From the NCBI RefSeq assembly GCF_021729155.1, contig NZ_JAJQYA010000001.1, forward strand, positions 124,001 through 188,000: 64,000 nucleotides of DNA, read 5' to 3'. Origin of the DNA: Membranihabitans marinus. Lineage in GTDB: Bacteria; Bacteroidota; Bacteroidia; Chitinophagales; Saprospiraceae. Below are positions 8,895 to 19,038 of the stretch, in pieces. A program made the translations under genes and the position numbers. The stretch's first letter is position 1; every line of letters begins with the position of its first letter. Below the pieces are notes generated by a model. That model searched no databases. It worked only from the letters and a program-made list of their open reading frames with translations, and was not told where the DNA came from.

Positions 8895-10502
8895 CTATTG
8901 ATCCCAATATATTCTAGAGACCCAGTTGTCGCCACCAGACAATCGGCCGACTGCTGTTTCGTAATTTTCGGTATTCAGAGTAGTTTCTCCCGTGGGGTAG
9001 GGTTGTCTTCTGGGGATTTCACCACCAGAGAAATTACCCACATAATTAACAGGAGTCAATATTGGATATCCCGATCTTTTCCAATTGTTCCATGCTTCCA
9101 CAAAATTCATTTGCAGACCTGTAGCTACCCAATATTGTTCATTGATCATTTTCAATGAATTGGCCAAAGAAGATTCGTCGAGCACATTGGTATTGGCAAA
9201 GGCCGTTGCTGCTTCTTGACTTATGCTGGCAGCTTCGCCCATTTTGGCTAGAGATAAGACGCCTCCTTCCATACCATTCTTAAAGTAATCGGCAGCACTT
9301 CCGCCTACGTTCCATCCTCGTGCAGCTGCTTCAGCCAATAAAAACTGTACTTCTGCATATGATAATATGTAAGCTGGAGCACTTAGATTTCTATAAATAG
9401 CTGTAGGACGACTGTAGGCTCCCAGTGGTGTGGCATTATCTCCACTGCCTGTTGGGCCAGGGAAGTTGGGTGCATTGGTGATATCGGTACTTCCTCCCTT
9501 AAGGTCCCATCCATTGGGCAGTCCCAATTGTACACTTGGATCCGAGTTGCCAACTATATTGAGATCTTGATTGGCTTGAAGTCCAGGTGGTGGAACTTCA
9601 GCTACCACTGACAATCTTGGATCGTTAGTGGATTTAAGCATGTTGATCATTCGTTCACTCCATCGAACTTCATAAAGGTCACCACCGGTTCGCAAAGAAC
9701 TAGCGTTTCCGTTGGAATATCCATTGGCATTGTCCAAATTGATGTAACATTCTTCTGATACATTTTCGAAAACTCCACCACTAGCCGCTTTTTCGGCATA
9801 TTGTTGTGCAACGCTTGGTGCTGCTTTTACCAACTTCATGGCCATTCGAAGCATTAGAGAATTGCCAAATTTTTTCCATGCACTGATATTGCCGCCATAG
9901 AAGGCATCGTATGTTGGACCTGCACCAGAGGTGGACAGGCCATTGACTGCGGCCTCCAAGTCGGCTAGTAACTGTGGATAAAGACTTTCTTGAGTATCGT
10001 AAGTTGGAAGGGTTATGTTCTCAGTTTTTCCTTTCAATGCTTCCGAATAGGGAAGGTCTCCATAGGTGTCCGTCATTTGAGCAATGGCTAATATTTCCAT
10101 GATTTTAGCAATATGAGTTAAATTGGCCTGCTCTGGTTTATCTGCTACCAATTGAGCCATCTCGTAGGCCCTTCCTGCCGATCTATACATATTGGACCAC
10201 ATCCCATTGATATAGTTGTTGGTATTGGTCGATTGTACGTATTTGTCGCCACCAGTATAGTAGTTGGCACCATCGGTAGAGGTGGAAGCCAAAATTTTGA
10301 CCCACATACTTTGAAATAGAATGGCGCCATTATACCCCCTATTTCCGGACACATAATCCACTTGTATGGTAGGTAACAATAAATTGGCGTCAAATATGTC
10401 TGCCGAAGCCCTTGTGGGGTCGGTATTTAATTTATCTAAATCTTTGGTACAGGATATTATACCTAGACTAGCAATCAAAATGATGATTAATATATTTTTC
10501 AT
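8895..10502 (-). CDS. SusD/RagB-family (SusD-like_2) surface lipoprotein, module 1
   Basis: SusD-type surface lipoprotein that caps a SusC channel and captures its ligand. I place the start at the ATG at 10502, giving 535 residues, rather than an in-frame ATG at 10541, because the latter overlaps susC and the former gives a clean lipoprotein signal MKNILIIILIASLGIISC with the lipid-anchored Cys at 18. Next comes the TKDLDKLNTDPTRA motif typical of this SusD subfamily. The helical TPR-like core includes PYSEALKG and the GGNISAWKKFGNSLMLRMAM stretch, and the C-terminal region contains YAEVQFLLAEAAARGW and QYWVATGLQMNFVEAWNNW. It sits 16 bases after the partner susC. Confidence 0.93.
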   Translation of the reverse strand: MKNILIIILIASLGIISCTKDLDKLNTDPTRASADIFDANLLLPTIQVDYVSGNRGYNGAILFQSMWVKILASTSTDGANYYTGGDKYVQSTNTNNYINGMWSNMYRSAGRAYEMAQLVADKPEQANLTHIAKIMEILAIAQMTDTYGDLPYSEALKGKTENITLPTYDTQESLYPQLLADLEAAVNGLSTSGAGPTYDAFYGGNISAWKKFGNSLMLRMAMKLVKAAPSVAQQYAEKAASGGVFENVSEECYINLDNANGYSNGNASSLRTGGDLYEVRWSERMINMLKSTNDPRLSVVAEVPPPGLQANQDLNIVGNSDPSVQLGLPNGWDLKGGSTDITNAPNFPGPTGSGDNATPLGAYSRPTAIYRNLSAPAYILSYAEVQFLLAEAAARGWNVGGSAADYFKNGMEGGVLSLAKMGEAASISQEAATAFANTNVLDESSLANSLKMINEQYWVATGLQMNFVEAWNNWKRSGYPILTPVNYVGNFSGGEIPRRQPYPTGETTLNTENYETAVGRLSGGDNWVSRIYWDQ

Positions 10503-10518
10503 AGTGTATATTCCTTTT

Positions 10519-13500
10519 TTATTTAAATGTAATTCGTGCATTCAAACCATAAGACCGCGTCGTTGGAAGACTGGTCCCTTCGATACCCAAATAGTTAATA
10601 TTGGATCCAAAGCTGGCTTCTGGATCGATATTGTCTGTTTTTTTCATCAGAGTCAAAAGATTTCTACCCACCAATGAAATTTGAATATTGCTCAGGTATG
10701 GAATCTGATTCATAATGGATTTGGGTATGTTGTACCCAGCAGTAAATTGACGCAATTTGATAAAGTCTCCATCTTCTATGCTGGTGCTCGTTACATTTTG
10801 GGCTAAGGCTGCATAATATCCTTGAGGATCAGCCGCTGTTGTGTTTACACTTCCATTTTCCAAGACGCCTACTGTGATTCCATTTTCTCGACCGTCTAAA
10901 GTGAGTTGATGTAGGCCTCTAAATATACTGTAGTATTCGGTGGCTGCTAAGATTTTGTTGCCAAAATTGTAATCCACTAAAAACGATAGATTGAAGTTGC
11001 CAAATGAGAATTGGTTGTTCAATCCTCCGTATAATTTAGGCAACACACTACCCCAATTTTCTAATTCTCCTCTAACTGGATAACCAAATTCATTGACTAT
11101 TATATTGCCACTGGCATCGTATTTATAATCATAGGCTCTAATCTGAGGCCCGGGAAGACCTTCTACAAATGCAGTAACCGCATTGCCCAAGGTTCCTCTA
11201 TTTTGACCTAGGTTAATAGGATTGCCATTTTCGTCTGTCTTTAGAATTTCGTTGGCTACACTGGTAAGGTTTAAGGTAACATCCCATGAAAATTTCTCTG
11301 TTTCCACTGGGCGGCCAGATAATAAAAGTTCTAGACCAGTGTTTTGAGTAGAACCATTGGCAATAACACCACTGGTATAACCTGTGGTAATACTGTATTG
11401 CGCATTCATGATTTCGTTTTTACTCTTTCGTTGAAAGTAGGATATATCGACTCCTAATCTATTGTTTAGGAATTTTAAATCAGCGCCAACTTCTATTTCC
11501 GTAAGCGTGAATGGTTTTAGAAACAAGTTGGGTAATCCCGTACCAAAGTTACCGGTAGGGATACCATTGATAGAGTTGCCTACACCATAGTAAATAGAAG
11601 TACTATAGGGATTGTCGGGTTGTCCACTGGTCACTGCATAAGAGGCGCGCAATTTCCCGTAAGTCAATGAAGGCATATTGATTAAATCACCAAAGGTGAA
11701 ACTTGCCGATACCGAAGGGGTAAAAATACTTCTGTTGTCTGATGGTAAATTGGAGTAAGTATCATATCTACCTGTAGTACTCAATGTCAATAAATAATTA
11801 TAACTAAAGTCAATAGAGTAATACATGGACTGAACTTCTGATTCTTCTATATCATATCCTCTACCAAAAGAACCTACATTGTTGAAGCTATATAAATAGG
11901 GCAATACCCAAGGACCACCATTGATACTGACGGTTTCATAGAAATTTTTTCGAAGGTTGGCTCCGACAAATGCATCCAATTCCAAGGTGGAAGTAATGGG
12001 CTTACTTACTCCTATTAAACCATCGATATTCAATTCAGATCGCTGTTGACGTGCCAAGGTATTTAATTGACCTGTAAAGGTCGAACCTCCAGTAGGATAA
12101 GCTGTTCCCCAAGGGGTTACTTCAAACTGACGATCATTGATCAAGTCATATCCTGCACGAGCTTGCGCATATATCCAATCAGCAAAATCATACTTTGCAG
12201 ATACCGCTGACAACAACCGTTTTCTGCCGATTTCGCTTTTAAATTGATTGGTGACAAAATATGGATTGGTTACATACTCATCATCAGACCATCTTATCTC
12301 ATATCCATTGTCTGGATTAAATCCTGGATCGAGGATGGTTTGGTCGATATTGGGCGCCAAGAATATACCATTGTTGGGATTTAGAGGCCCATCGCTCAAT
12401 TTAGGTCGATTATTGTAGTCTTGATCTATGTAATTGGCCAATACAGAAACTGAAAATTTTTCGCCTATATTTTGATCAACATTAAGGTTGATCGATATCC
12501 GATCTAGGCCACTATTATCCACAATCGAGGCATTGTCCAAGTTGGAAAATGATAATCTAAAAGCACCATCCTCTCCACCTTTAGATATGGCCAAACTGTT
12601 GGTAATGGAAGTTCCAGTACGATAAAATCTGTCTATGTTGCCTTCTTGGGCACTATATGGGTAACTATTGCCATCGAATTGAATGGTGGATTGTCCATCT
12701 AGTTTTTCTCCCCAAGCCAATCGAGTACTCGATAGGGCATCGGCAGCTGTTATTGGGCGACTGCCCCCTGTTCCCTGACCGTATTCGTATTGAAAGTCGG
12801 TAAAATCTAAAGCTTGGTCTGCCATGAAATTGAAGTTGTAATCCACTGAAAATTCTCCTTTTTTACCTTTTTTGGTGGTAATTAGGATAACGCCATTGGA
12901 AGCACGAGCTCCATAAAGTGCTGAAGCAGACTGTCCTTTTAAAACCGTCATTTTGTCGATGTCTTCCGGATTTAGATTGCCGATTCCGTCACCATTATCC
13001 GATCCTCCCCATTGACCAGCACTTCCGCGCTGAGTGTTGTCCATGGGAACCCCATTGATGACGATTAAAGGAGAGCCCGCAGAGTTCATGCTAGGCATAC
13101 CTCGAAGTAGAATGTTGGCCGTTCCCCCCGGTCCACCGGAAGTGGATTTAACGGAAAGTCCGGCTACTCTTCCCGTAAGTGAGTTGGCCACGTTGGTTTC
13201 TCTAGCCTCACTCATATCGCCACCATCTACGGTGGTAACGGAATAACCCACTTTGCGTTGATCTTTAGTTACCCCTAAGGCCGTGACCACAACTTCTCCC
13301 AATTCAACCCCTTCATCTAAAACGATTCTTAGGTTGGTTTGACCATCAATGGCCATGGTTTTTGTTTGGTAACCCGTGTAACTAATTACTAATATTTCAT
13401 TGAGATTGGGTACGCTTAGTTCAAATAGACCGTCAAAATCAGTGACAGTTCCACTATTTCCATCGCTCTGTAACGTAACATTGGCTCCTATCAATGGTTT

Positions 13501-13599
13501 GTTATCTATATCGACAACAATTCCAGATATGGAAACCTGACTAAATCCTATTGCCGACGAAAATATCATCGTTAATAGTAGTAGTAACCTTCTATTCAT
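10519..13599 (-). CDS. SusC/RagA-family TonB-linked outer-membrane channel, module 1
   Basis: Energy-coupled outer-membrane importer of 1026 residues, paired with the SusD lipoprotein downstream. In order: signal peptide (to about 20), a carboxypeptidase-D-like regulatory domain (SISGIVVDIDNKPLIGANVT to the GYQTK segment, about 22-95), the plug domain with SLTGRVAGLSVKST, NILLRGMPSMNSAGSPLIVI and MTVLKGQSASALYGARASNG, and a 22-strand-type barrel ending in RITFK. There is no STN domain, so it is not expected to signal through FecR. Its N-terminal third is clearly similar to the SusC at 19039-22077, suggesting duplication of the whole module. No glycoside hydrolase lies nearby, so the ligand cannot be guessed as a particular glycan. 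Confidence 0.95.
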   Translation of the reverse strand: MNRRLLLLLTMIFSSAIGFSQVSISGIVVDIDNKPLIGANVTLQSDGNSGTVTDFDGLFELSVPNLNEILVISYTGYQTKTMAIDGQTNLRIVLDEGVELGEVVVTALGVTKDQRKVGYSVTTVDGGDMSEARETNVANSLTGRVAGLSVKSTSGGPGGTANILLRGMPSMNSAGSPLIVINGVPMDNTQRGSAGQWGGSDNGDGIGNLNPEDIDKMTVLKGQSASALYGARASNGVILITTKKGKKGEFSVDYNFNFMADQALDFTDFQYEYGQGTGGSRPITAADALSSTRLAWGEKLDGQSTIQFDGNSYPYSAQEGNIDRFYRTGTSITNSLAISKGGEDGAFRLSFSNLDNASIVDNSGLDRISINLNVDQNIGEKFSVSVLANYIDQDYNNRPKLSDGPLNPNNGIFLAPNIDQTILDPGFNPDNGYEIRWSDDEYVTNPYFVTNQFKSEIGRKRLLSAVSAKYDFADWIYAQARAGYDLINDRQFEVTPWGTAYPTGGSTFTGQLNTLARQQRSELNIDGLIGVSKPITSTLELDAFVGANLRKNFYETVSINGGPWVLPYLYSFNNVGSFGRGYDIEESEVQSMYYSIDFSYNYLLTLSTTGRYDTYSNLPSDNRSIFTPSVSASFTFGDLINMPSLTYGKLRASYAVTSGQPDNPYSTSIYYGVGNSINGIPTGNFGTGLPNLFLKPFTLTEIEVGADLKFLNNRLGVDISYFQRKSKNEIMNAQYSITTGYTSGVIANGSTQNTGLELLLSGRPVETEKFSWDVTLNLTSVANEILKTDENGNPINLGQNRGTLGNAVTAFVEGLPGPQIRAYDYKYDASGNIIVNEFGYPVRGELENWGSVLPKLYGGLNNQFSFGNFNLSFLVDYNFGNKILAATEYYSIFRGLHQLTLDGRENGITVGVLENGSVNTTAADPQGYYAALAQNVTSTSIEDGDFIKLRQFTAGYNIPKSIMNQIPYLSNIQISLVGRNLLTLMKKTDNIDPEASFGSNINYLGIEGTSLPTTRSYGLNARITFK

Positions 13600-14091
13600 A
13601 ATTCATAATCATTTGATTTAATAAAAATTTCCCTTTTTAATTTTCCCTGTTTACTAATATTTTTACATAAGTTTTGATTTGTTAGATAATATATGGTTAT
13701 GTAACTATTTACAAAGTTTTGAAATAAAGATTATTCTTAGCAATATATTAAATAACTGTTTATTAAACGTATGTTAACAAGAATTTGTGAACAGTAAATT
13801 CAATAATTCAAGAAAAAGAGTAAGTGTTTTAATGACATTGACAGGGGTTTTTGTCAATATAAGTACGCAGGGATGTATTATTATGAAATTAACATAACTG
13901 TTTATTGAATCAGTACTAGATTGAATACCATATACTTTTGGTGCAATTGTAGAAACTAGGTGGAGTGAGATCTTATTGACCTCTTAACTTTTGAGATGGT
14001 TTTAACATTGTAGTATGAAATACTTCTGTCATTTAAAAATATTGATCATTGAAGTATCTATGGTTAAAACATTGGGAAGATCTTTATCTGT
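13600..14091. promoter_or_regulatory. 492-base noncoding stretch upstream of susC module 1, with a 13-base direct repeat
   Basis: No convincing coding sequence on either strand. It should hold the promoter of the first susCD module and the end of the second module's transcript. The 13-mer ATAACTGTTTATT occurs twice in direct orientation, at 13752-13764 and 13894-13906. A GTTAAC palindrome lies at 13773-13778, next to the first copy. I did not find an exact Bacteroidota -7 element (TAnnTTTG on the minus strand) or a clear terminator for the upstream gene. Confidence 0.4.
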
Positions 14092-17000
14092 TTAAGGTAG
14101 GATGTAGTGTTGAGACCATCCATCGTTGATGCCAAAAATTAAATGCCTACCGCTAGGATTTTCTGTGACTACACTACTGCGCACGTCGCCAGAAGTATAG
14201 ATGCCGCTGATGCGGTTGGGGATGGAGTTAAATTTCAATTGGCCTTTATTTTCTAAAACCACTCCATGGTTACTGCTTATTTCACCTATTTTATTTCGAT
14301 TTTTTTCGTGATTCCCTGTCATAATGATGTCATTGTCGCCGTCATTGTCGATGTCCAGAGAAAGTATATCATAGATCGGAGCTTCTTGAGCTTCTTGAGG
14401 CAGTGAAATAGTGGTCAGTTGACCCTCTTGAATATCGATAATCATACTTTCAAATGATTCCACCGTGTCTGTTTTATATGAAACCATAAAGGGAAGGATG
14501 TCTTCTGTAGTGGTCAGGGCGTATTCGTGATAAGAATTAAACTGCTTTTTTATTATTGGCCACTGTGCAACTAAATCATCTCTAGACACAAAAGGGTATG
14601 ATATGCCGCGATTATACATGGTAAGAATGGGGTCTATTTTTCCATTTTGATCAAAATCACCGTAGTATAACACCATGGCTTCTTCTGCATTGGTTGTAAA
14701 TTGACTATTGTTGCCCCAATTCCCTACAATGATTTCTGAAGCATCGTCATTATCGATGTTTTCACAGAGTACAGATTGAAACCATCCAGTATGAGGAGAT
14801 TGGTATTTGCGTTTCCAACCTTTGTTTTCATCGTAATTCCATATTTCAACTCTTTCCCATTCACCTACCAGGACCAATTCAATTTCGGAATCATGGTCCA
14901 CATTGGCTATCTGAGCATCACTGCAGTGATAATCAGAAAAAGGAAGCTGGGATAAAACTTCAAAATTTCCCTGTCCTTGGTTGATAACTACGTAATTGGC
15001 ATCGGATAGTGGATATTGTTGGGCCTTATAACACGATCCAATAAATAAATCCACTTTGTCATCACCATTTAAGTCACCAGAGACTATGGTGTTGCCATTG
15101 ACTACAATTTTGGGGAAATTAGGGTTTAAGGTAAACTGACCTTGACCATTGTTCAGATAGCTGTGTACAGTATAGTGTTCATCACCAGAAGGGAAACCAT
15201 TGCCACCTGCAAGTAAAGTGATATCCATGTCCCCATCTTGGTCAATATCGCTAATGGTGACATCGATGTCTTCACGTTCGACGTTGGGCAAGGAAGAGTG
15301 AAATTTAAAATCTCCATCAGCATTTCCCATCCATATTTTCGTGGAATCACCAGAAGCCCCAGTGACGACGAGGTCTGGGTAGATGTCATCGTTCAAATGC
15401 CCTTGAGCCATAGCTGGACCCTGTCTAGAATACATCCGTGGAAGTAATGGTTGAATATCGAAGTCGTTAAAAGCATTCTCCCTGTGACTGAATAAAGGAT
15501 TTGATAGGGGTTGGAATAATGTATTCTTATTATTGAGTAAATTTTTTCTTTTGCCTTGACCTTTGGTTACGGTAATGAGTTGGTCTATAACAGAAACATT
15601 GAAAGTTTCGATTGAGCCATTGGACCAGATTACTTGAAGTGAATCCACTTTTGTATTTTCTCCTAGTCCGAAATGGACTTCAGTTGGTACCGAAGATTGA
15701 TAACCTCTGCTCGATATTATTTCTCTGCTGAGAATTTCATCCCCCATATATAATGTTGCTCTTGACCCTATGCTTTGGTGATTGTTGTTCCCTTCTTCCA
15801 CCAATTTTACTTTTAGAAAATGGCCTTTTTGCATTTCAATAGCCATGTTTTTGTAAATGCTGGCCTTGGCATTGACATTGTTTATGATTAGTTCTAAGTC
15901 TCCATCGTTGTCGAGATCGGCATAGGTAGCTCCATTTGACATTTCTGTTTCGAGGAATCCCCATTCATCGGATTTCAAAGAGAAATCCTGGCCATTGTTG
16001 TTTTTATAAATTGGATTGACCACATCTATGGTTGGCATATGGCTAACCATGTCTTCCAATGGAATATCTTGTTCTTTAATTCCGGGATGTTCTATTTTGT
16101 AATCTACTGCATAGGATAGAAAATCCATATTGGTATAGTCTCTGAGGTAGCCATTACTTATAAATAGGTCTTGATAACCGTCTAAATCAAAATCGGCCAA
16201 TAGGGCTGCCCACGACCAATCGGTATTTGATATTCCTTTTAGTTGTCCTACTTCTTTGAATCGACCATTGCCTTGGTTCACATGAAGCATATTGCGCATA
16301 TGCTGTTGGTAAAAATTTTGTTGCAGTAATTGTTGGTATTTGTTGTAGTTGTCAGGACCAGAAGTTATTTTATTTCTATAGGCATCACTGGGCAACATAT
16401 CTAAAGTGATCAAATCCATCAGTCCGTCATTGTTGATATCACCGGCATCTGATCCCATTGAAAACAATGAGGTGTAGTCCATTTGTTGAGCGAGGCTTTC
16501 TACAAAACGACCATTGCCTTGATTGATATACAGGTAGTCTTCTTCATTGAAGTCATTGCTGACGTAAATGTCAAGCCAGCCATCGTTGTCAAAGTCCGTG
16601 ATAGATAGGCCCAAACCAAAACCCAAAACATTGGTTTTAATGCCAGCGGAATCGGTAACATCGACGAAGTGATTGTCTATGTTTTGATATAGTTTGTCTC
16701 CGTAATGGGGGTGGTTTTTATTCTTAAGAGATTGTAGATTATTGTTGAAATTGGCATATTTCGGTGTGGAATGATTGAGGAGATAGAGATCTAAATCCCC
16801 GTCTCTATCGTAGTCAAAAAAACTAGCTTGGGTTGAGTAAGCTTCATCGTCAATACCATATGTGGCTGCTTCTTCGGTAAAGGACACATTTCCACTCTCA
16901 TCTAATCCATTGTTGATAAATAGAAGATTTTTTCTGCCGTCTGGATTTTCTGCTGCGGATCGACAAACATAGATATCGAGCCAGCCATCTCCATTGACAT

Positions 17001-17352
17001 CGGCCATAGTCGTTCCAGTATTCCACCAACCTTCGGCTCTGACGCCAGCACTTTGGGCCACTTCTTCAAAGTGTAGATCTCCCTGATTGATGTATAATTG
17101 ACTAGCTACTAAATTGCCGATAAAATAAAGATCGATGAGGCCATCGTTATTTACATCTCCAGCAGATACCCCTCCGCCATTGTAGAAGTAGGTGTATTTC
17201 AATACATTGAAATCTGGAGATTCTTTGAGGGTGTTTTGAAAATTAATTCCTGTAGTTCTGGCGGGAAGTTTTACAAATAGGGTTTCGCGTTTTTGACAAC
17301 TCGTCAACAATATTAGTAAAACTAACCAGCCAGAATATTTAACTTTCAACAT
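14092..17352 (-). CDS. FG-GAP/VCBS repeat lipoprotein with ASPIC/UnbV domain (CRTAC1-like), copy 2
   Basis: The 1086 residues begin with a lipoprotein signal (MLKVKYSGWLVLLILLTSC, Cys 19), unlike copy 1, which has an ordinary signal peptide. The architecture otherwise matches copy 1: PARTTGINFQNTL near the N-terminus, repeated calcium loops (DVNNDGLIDLYF, DYDRDGDLDLYL, DFDLDGYQDLFI, DLDNDGDLELII), an ASPIC/UnbV segment around 565-620 (SRGYQSSVPTEVHFGLGE), then a second propeller with DIDQDGDMDITL and DIDNDGDNDIIM. It is expected on the cell surface, anchored by lipid. It follows susD of module 2 by 64 bases with no terminator between, so it is probably co-transcribed with that susCD pair. No haloperoxidase gene follows it, in contrast to module 1. 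Confidence 0.9.
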   Translation of the reverse strand: MLKVKYSGWLVLLILLTSCQKRETLFVKLPARTTGINFQNTLKESPDFNVLKYTYFYNGGGVSAGDVNNDGLIDLYFIGNLVASQLYINQGDLHFEEVAQSAGVRAEGWWNTGTTMADVNGDGWLDIYVCRSAAENPDGRKNLLFINNGLDESGNVSFTEEAATYGIDDEAYSTQASFFDYDRDGDLDLYLLNHSTPKYANFNNNLQSLKNKNHPHYGDKLYQNIDNHFVDVTDSAGIKTNVLGFGLGLSITDFDNDGWLDIYVSNDFNEEDYLYINQGNGRFVESLAQQMDYTSLFSMGSDAGDINNDGLMDLITLDMLPSDAYRNKITSGPDNYNKYQQLLQQNFYQQHMRNMLHVNQGNGRFKEVGQLKGISNTDWSWAALLADFDLDGYQDLFISNGYLRDYTNMDFLSYAVDYKIEHPGIKEQDIPLEDMVSHMPTIDVVNPIYKNNNGQDFSLKSDEWGFLETEMSNGATYADLDNDGDLELIINNVNAKASIYKNMAIEMQKGHFLKVKLVEEGNNNHQSIGSRATLYMGDEILSREIISSRGYQSSVPTEVHFGLGENTKVDSLQVIWSNGSIETFNVSVIDQLITVTKGQGKRKNLLNNKNTLFQPLSNPLFSHRENAFNDFDIQPLLPRMYSRQGPAMAQGHLNDDIYPDLVVTGASGDSTKIWMGNADGDFKFHSSLPNVEREDIDVTISDIDQDGDMDITLLAGGNGFPSGDEHYTVHSYLNNGQGQFTLNPNFPKIVVNGNTIVSGDLNGDDKVDLFIGSCYKAQQYPLSDANYVVINQGQGNFEVLSQLPFSDYHCSDAQIANVDHDSEIELVLVGEWERVEIWNYDENKGWKRKYQSPHTGWFQSVLCENIDNDDASEIIVGNWGNNSQFTTNAEEAMVLYYGDFDQNGKIDPILTMYNRGISYPFVSRDDLVAQWPIIKKQFNSYHEYALTTTEDILPFMVSYKTDTVESFESMIIDIQEGQLTTISLPQEAQEAPIYDILSLDIDNDGDNDIIMTGNHEKNRNKIGEISSNHGVVLENKGQLKFNSIPNRISGIYTSGDVRSSVVTENPSGRHLIFGINDGWSQHYILP

Positions 17353-17416
17353 ATAATTTTCAATTGCACTAAATATAAAGCAAATTTTGTGTTTTAATAC
17401 TACAGGTTATCTTGCT

Positions 17417-19027
17417 TTATTTTTTATCCCACCATAGTTTAGTGGTTCCGTTGTCTGCTCCGCCCAACATATTTTGAATGGCATCGTCGACGGCATCTCT
17501 GTTGGTATCGTATTCTGTACTTACATAAGGTACTCTTCTGGGAATGCTATTGACATCAATTAACTCGTTTTCTGTTGTTAATCGAGGGTATAATACCGGG
17601 TAGCTGGTCCTTCTTCTTTCGGCCCATGCTTCCCAGCTATCTGGGTACAGAGCAATCCACTTCTGAGTAATTATCTGTTCCAATTGTCTCTCTGGATCTG
17701 CACTGGATTCCCACATGGTAGGTACAGTAGATACAGGAGGATTGTCGGCATCAATGCTCACTGGAATAGAAGTCGCAGATAAATAGTCCTCATTGAGAAG
17801 ATTTTGATCGGTATATCCATTTTCGTCCATAGAAGCGGCTATTCCACCTTCGTAGAGTTCTGCAGCGCTTCCCCCCATGTTCCAACCTTCAAGAGCTCCT
17901 TCTGCTCGAAGGAAATAGGTTTCCGCGGCTCTCATGATTGGCCAGTCAGGACCTGCACCTCCTGCTTCAATATAAGGACCTGCCATATCGGAGGCAAGAG
18001 AGTTGAAGGCTATGGCTTGACGATCGGATTTGCTTTGACCATTTCTCATTCCTTCATAATTAAAGGTCAATCCAGCAGGATCATCTGAAGGATCAGGTGA
18101 AGAAGCTTCTGAAAAATACTTCTGAGCTCTAGGATCTTTGTATCCTTTGAGTATACTTTCCATATCGGCACTCATTCTATATTCACCCCATTGAGAGATG
18201 ACGTTGTAAGAGTTGCCCCAATCTGTGCTAGTGGTGGCAAAGGCATTGTCAATATTGTGTTCAATTACCCCATCTTGGTAGGCTTTCTCAGCTTCTGTTT
18301 TTGATCTTGCAGGATCTGCATATTTAATTCTCATAGCGAGGCGAAGTCTCAATGAATTGGCGAGTTTTAGCCATTGATCGACATTGCCACCATAGATTAT
18401 ATCCTTGCTTCCAAGGAATGAGGTCTCGCCGGCATTGGATTTGAGAATAGCTACGGCCGCATCCAAAGTAGTAAAGAAGTCATCATATATTTCCTCTTGA
18501 GAGTTGTAGGGCACAGATTTTTCTCCGTTTCCAAAATTTTTGTAGGGAATCGGTCCCCAAAAATCTGTGATGCGATGGTAGGCATATACTCTCCATGTTT
18601 TCATAATGGCGTTTTCTACATCGTAGCCATTTTCTATGGCAAAATCTTCGGCGTACTTTATTTGAGGTGCGGCATTTTCATAAAACCAAGTATAGGCACC
18701 ATTCAACCATCTTCCCACTAAGGTAAATTGATCTGAGGGGAAATTGGGGTGGGTACTGGCAAAGTAATTGGCATAGACGTCGGCAAAAAGAGAGTGAGCT
18801 AATTGGAAAGGTCCATTGGCTTCACTACCCAAATGTATAGGAGCATACATAGCATTGGCCACTATAAGTGGGTAAGATGTTTGATCCAATTTGTCGACGG
18901 TCAAATTTTTGGGGTCGGTATTCAACTCATCAAAGTGATCGGTGCACGACAGCAATGACAGTGAAAGTATTGATCCAAGCAGTATATATCGAATATTCAT
19001 TTGCATATTTTTTATTTTTTGATCCAT
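17417..19027 (-). CDS. SusD/RagB-family (SusD-like_2) surface lipoprotein, module 2
   Basis: Partner lipoprotein of the SusC at 19039-22077, up to 536 residues. The signal region ends in LGSILSLSLLSC and is followed by TDHFDELNTDPKNLT, the same N-terminal motif as in module 1. The core contains PIPYKNFGNGE and GGNVDQWLKLANSLRLRLAM, and the C-terminal part has RAAETYFLRAEGALEGWNMG and ITQKWIALYPDSWEAWAERR. The long frame starts at 19027, 11 bases after susC; in-frame ATGs at 19006 and 19000 would give a shorter, more typical lipoprotein signal, and 19000 may be the real start. Function is ligand capture at the cell surface; the ligand is unknown. Confidence 0.92.
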   Translation of the reverse strand: MDQKIKNMQMNIRYILLGSILSLSLLSCTDHFDELNTDPKNLTVDKLDQTSYPLIVANAMYAPIHLGSEANGPFQLAHSLFADVYANYFASTHPNFPSDQFTLVGRWLNGAYTWFYENAAPQIKYAEDFAIENGYDVENAIMKTWRVYAYHRITDFWGPIPYKNFGNGEKSVPYNSQEEIYDDFFTTLDAAVAILKSNAGETSFLGSKDIIYGGNVDQWLKLANSLRLRLAMRIKYADPARSKTEAEKAYQDGVIEHNIDNAFATTSTDWGNSYNVISQWGEYRMSADMESILKGYKDPRAQKYFSEASSPDPSDDPAGLTFNYEGMRNGQSKSDRQAIAFNSLASDMAGPYIEAGGAGPDWPIMRAAETYFLRAEGALEGWNMGGSAAELYEGGIAASMDENGYTDQNLLNEDYLSATSIPVSIDADNPPVSTVPTMWESSADPERQLEQIITQKWIALYPDSWEAWAERRRTSYPVLYPRLTTENELIDVNSIPRRVPYVSTEYDTNRDAVDDAIQNMLGGADNGTTKLWWDKK

Positions 19028-19038
19028 TTTCAGGTGAT

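Noticed and set aside
10366-13246. Plus-strand frames within susC/susD module 1 (for example 10366-10677 and 13034-13246)
   Set aside because: Antisense shadows of strongly supported SusC and SusD genes.
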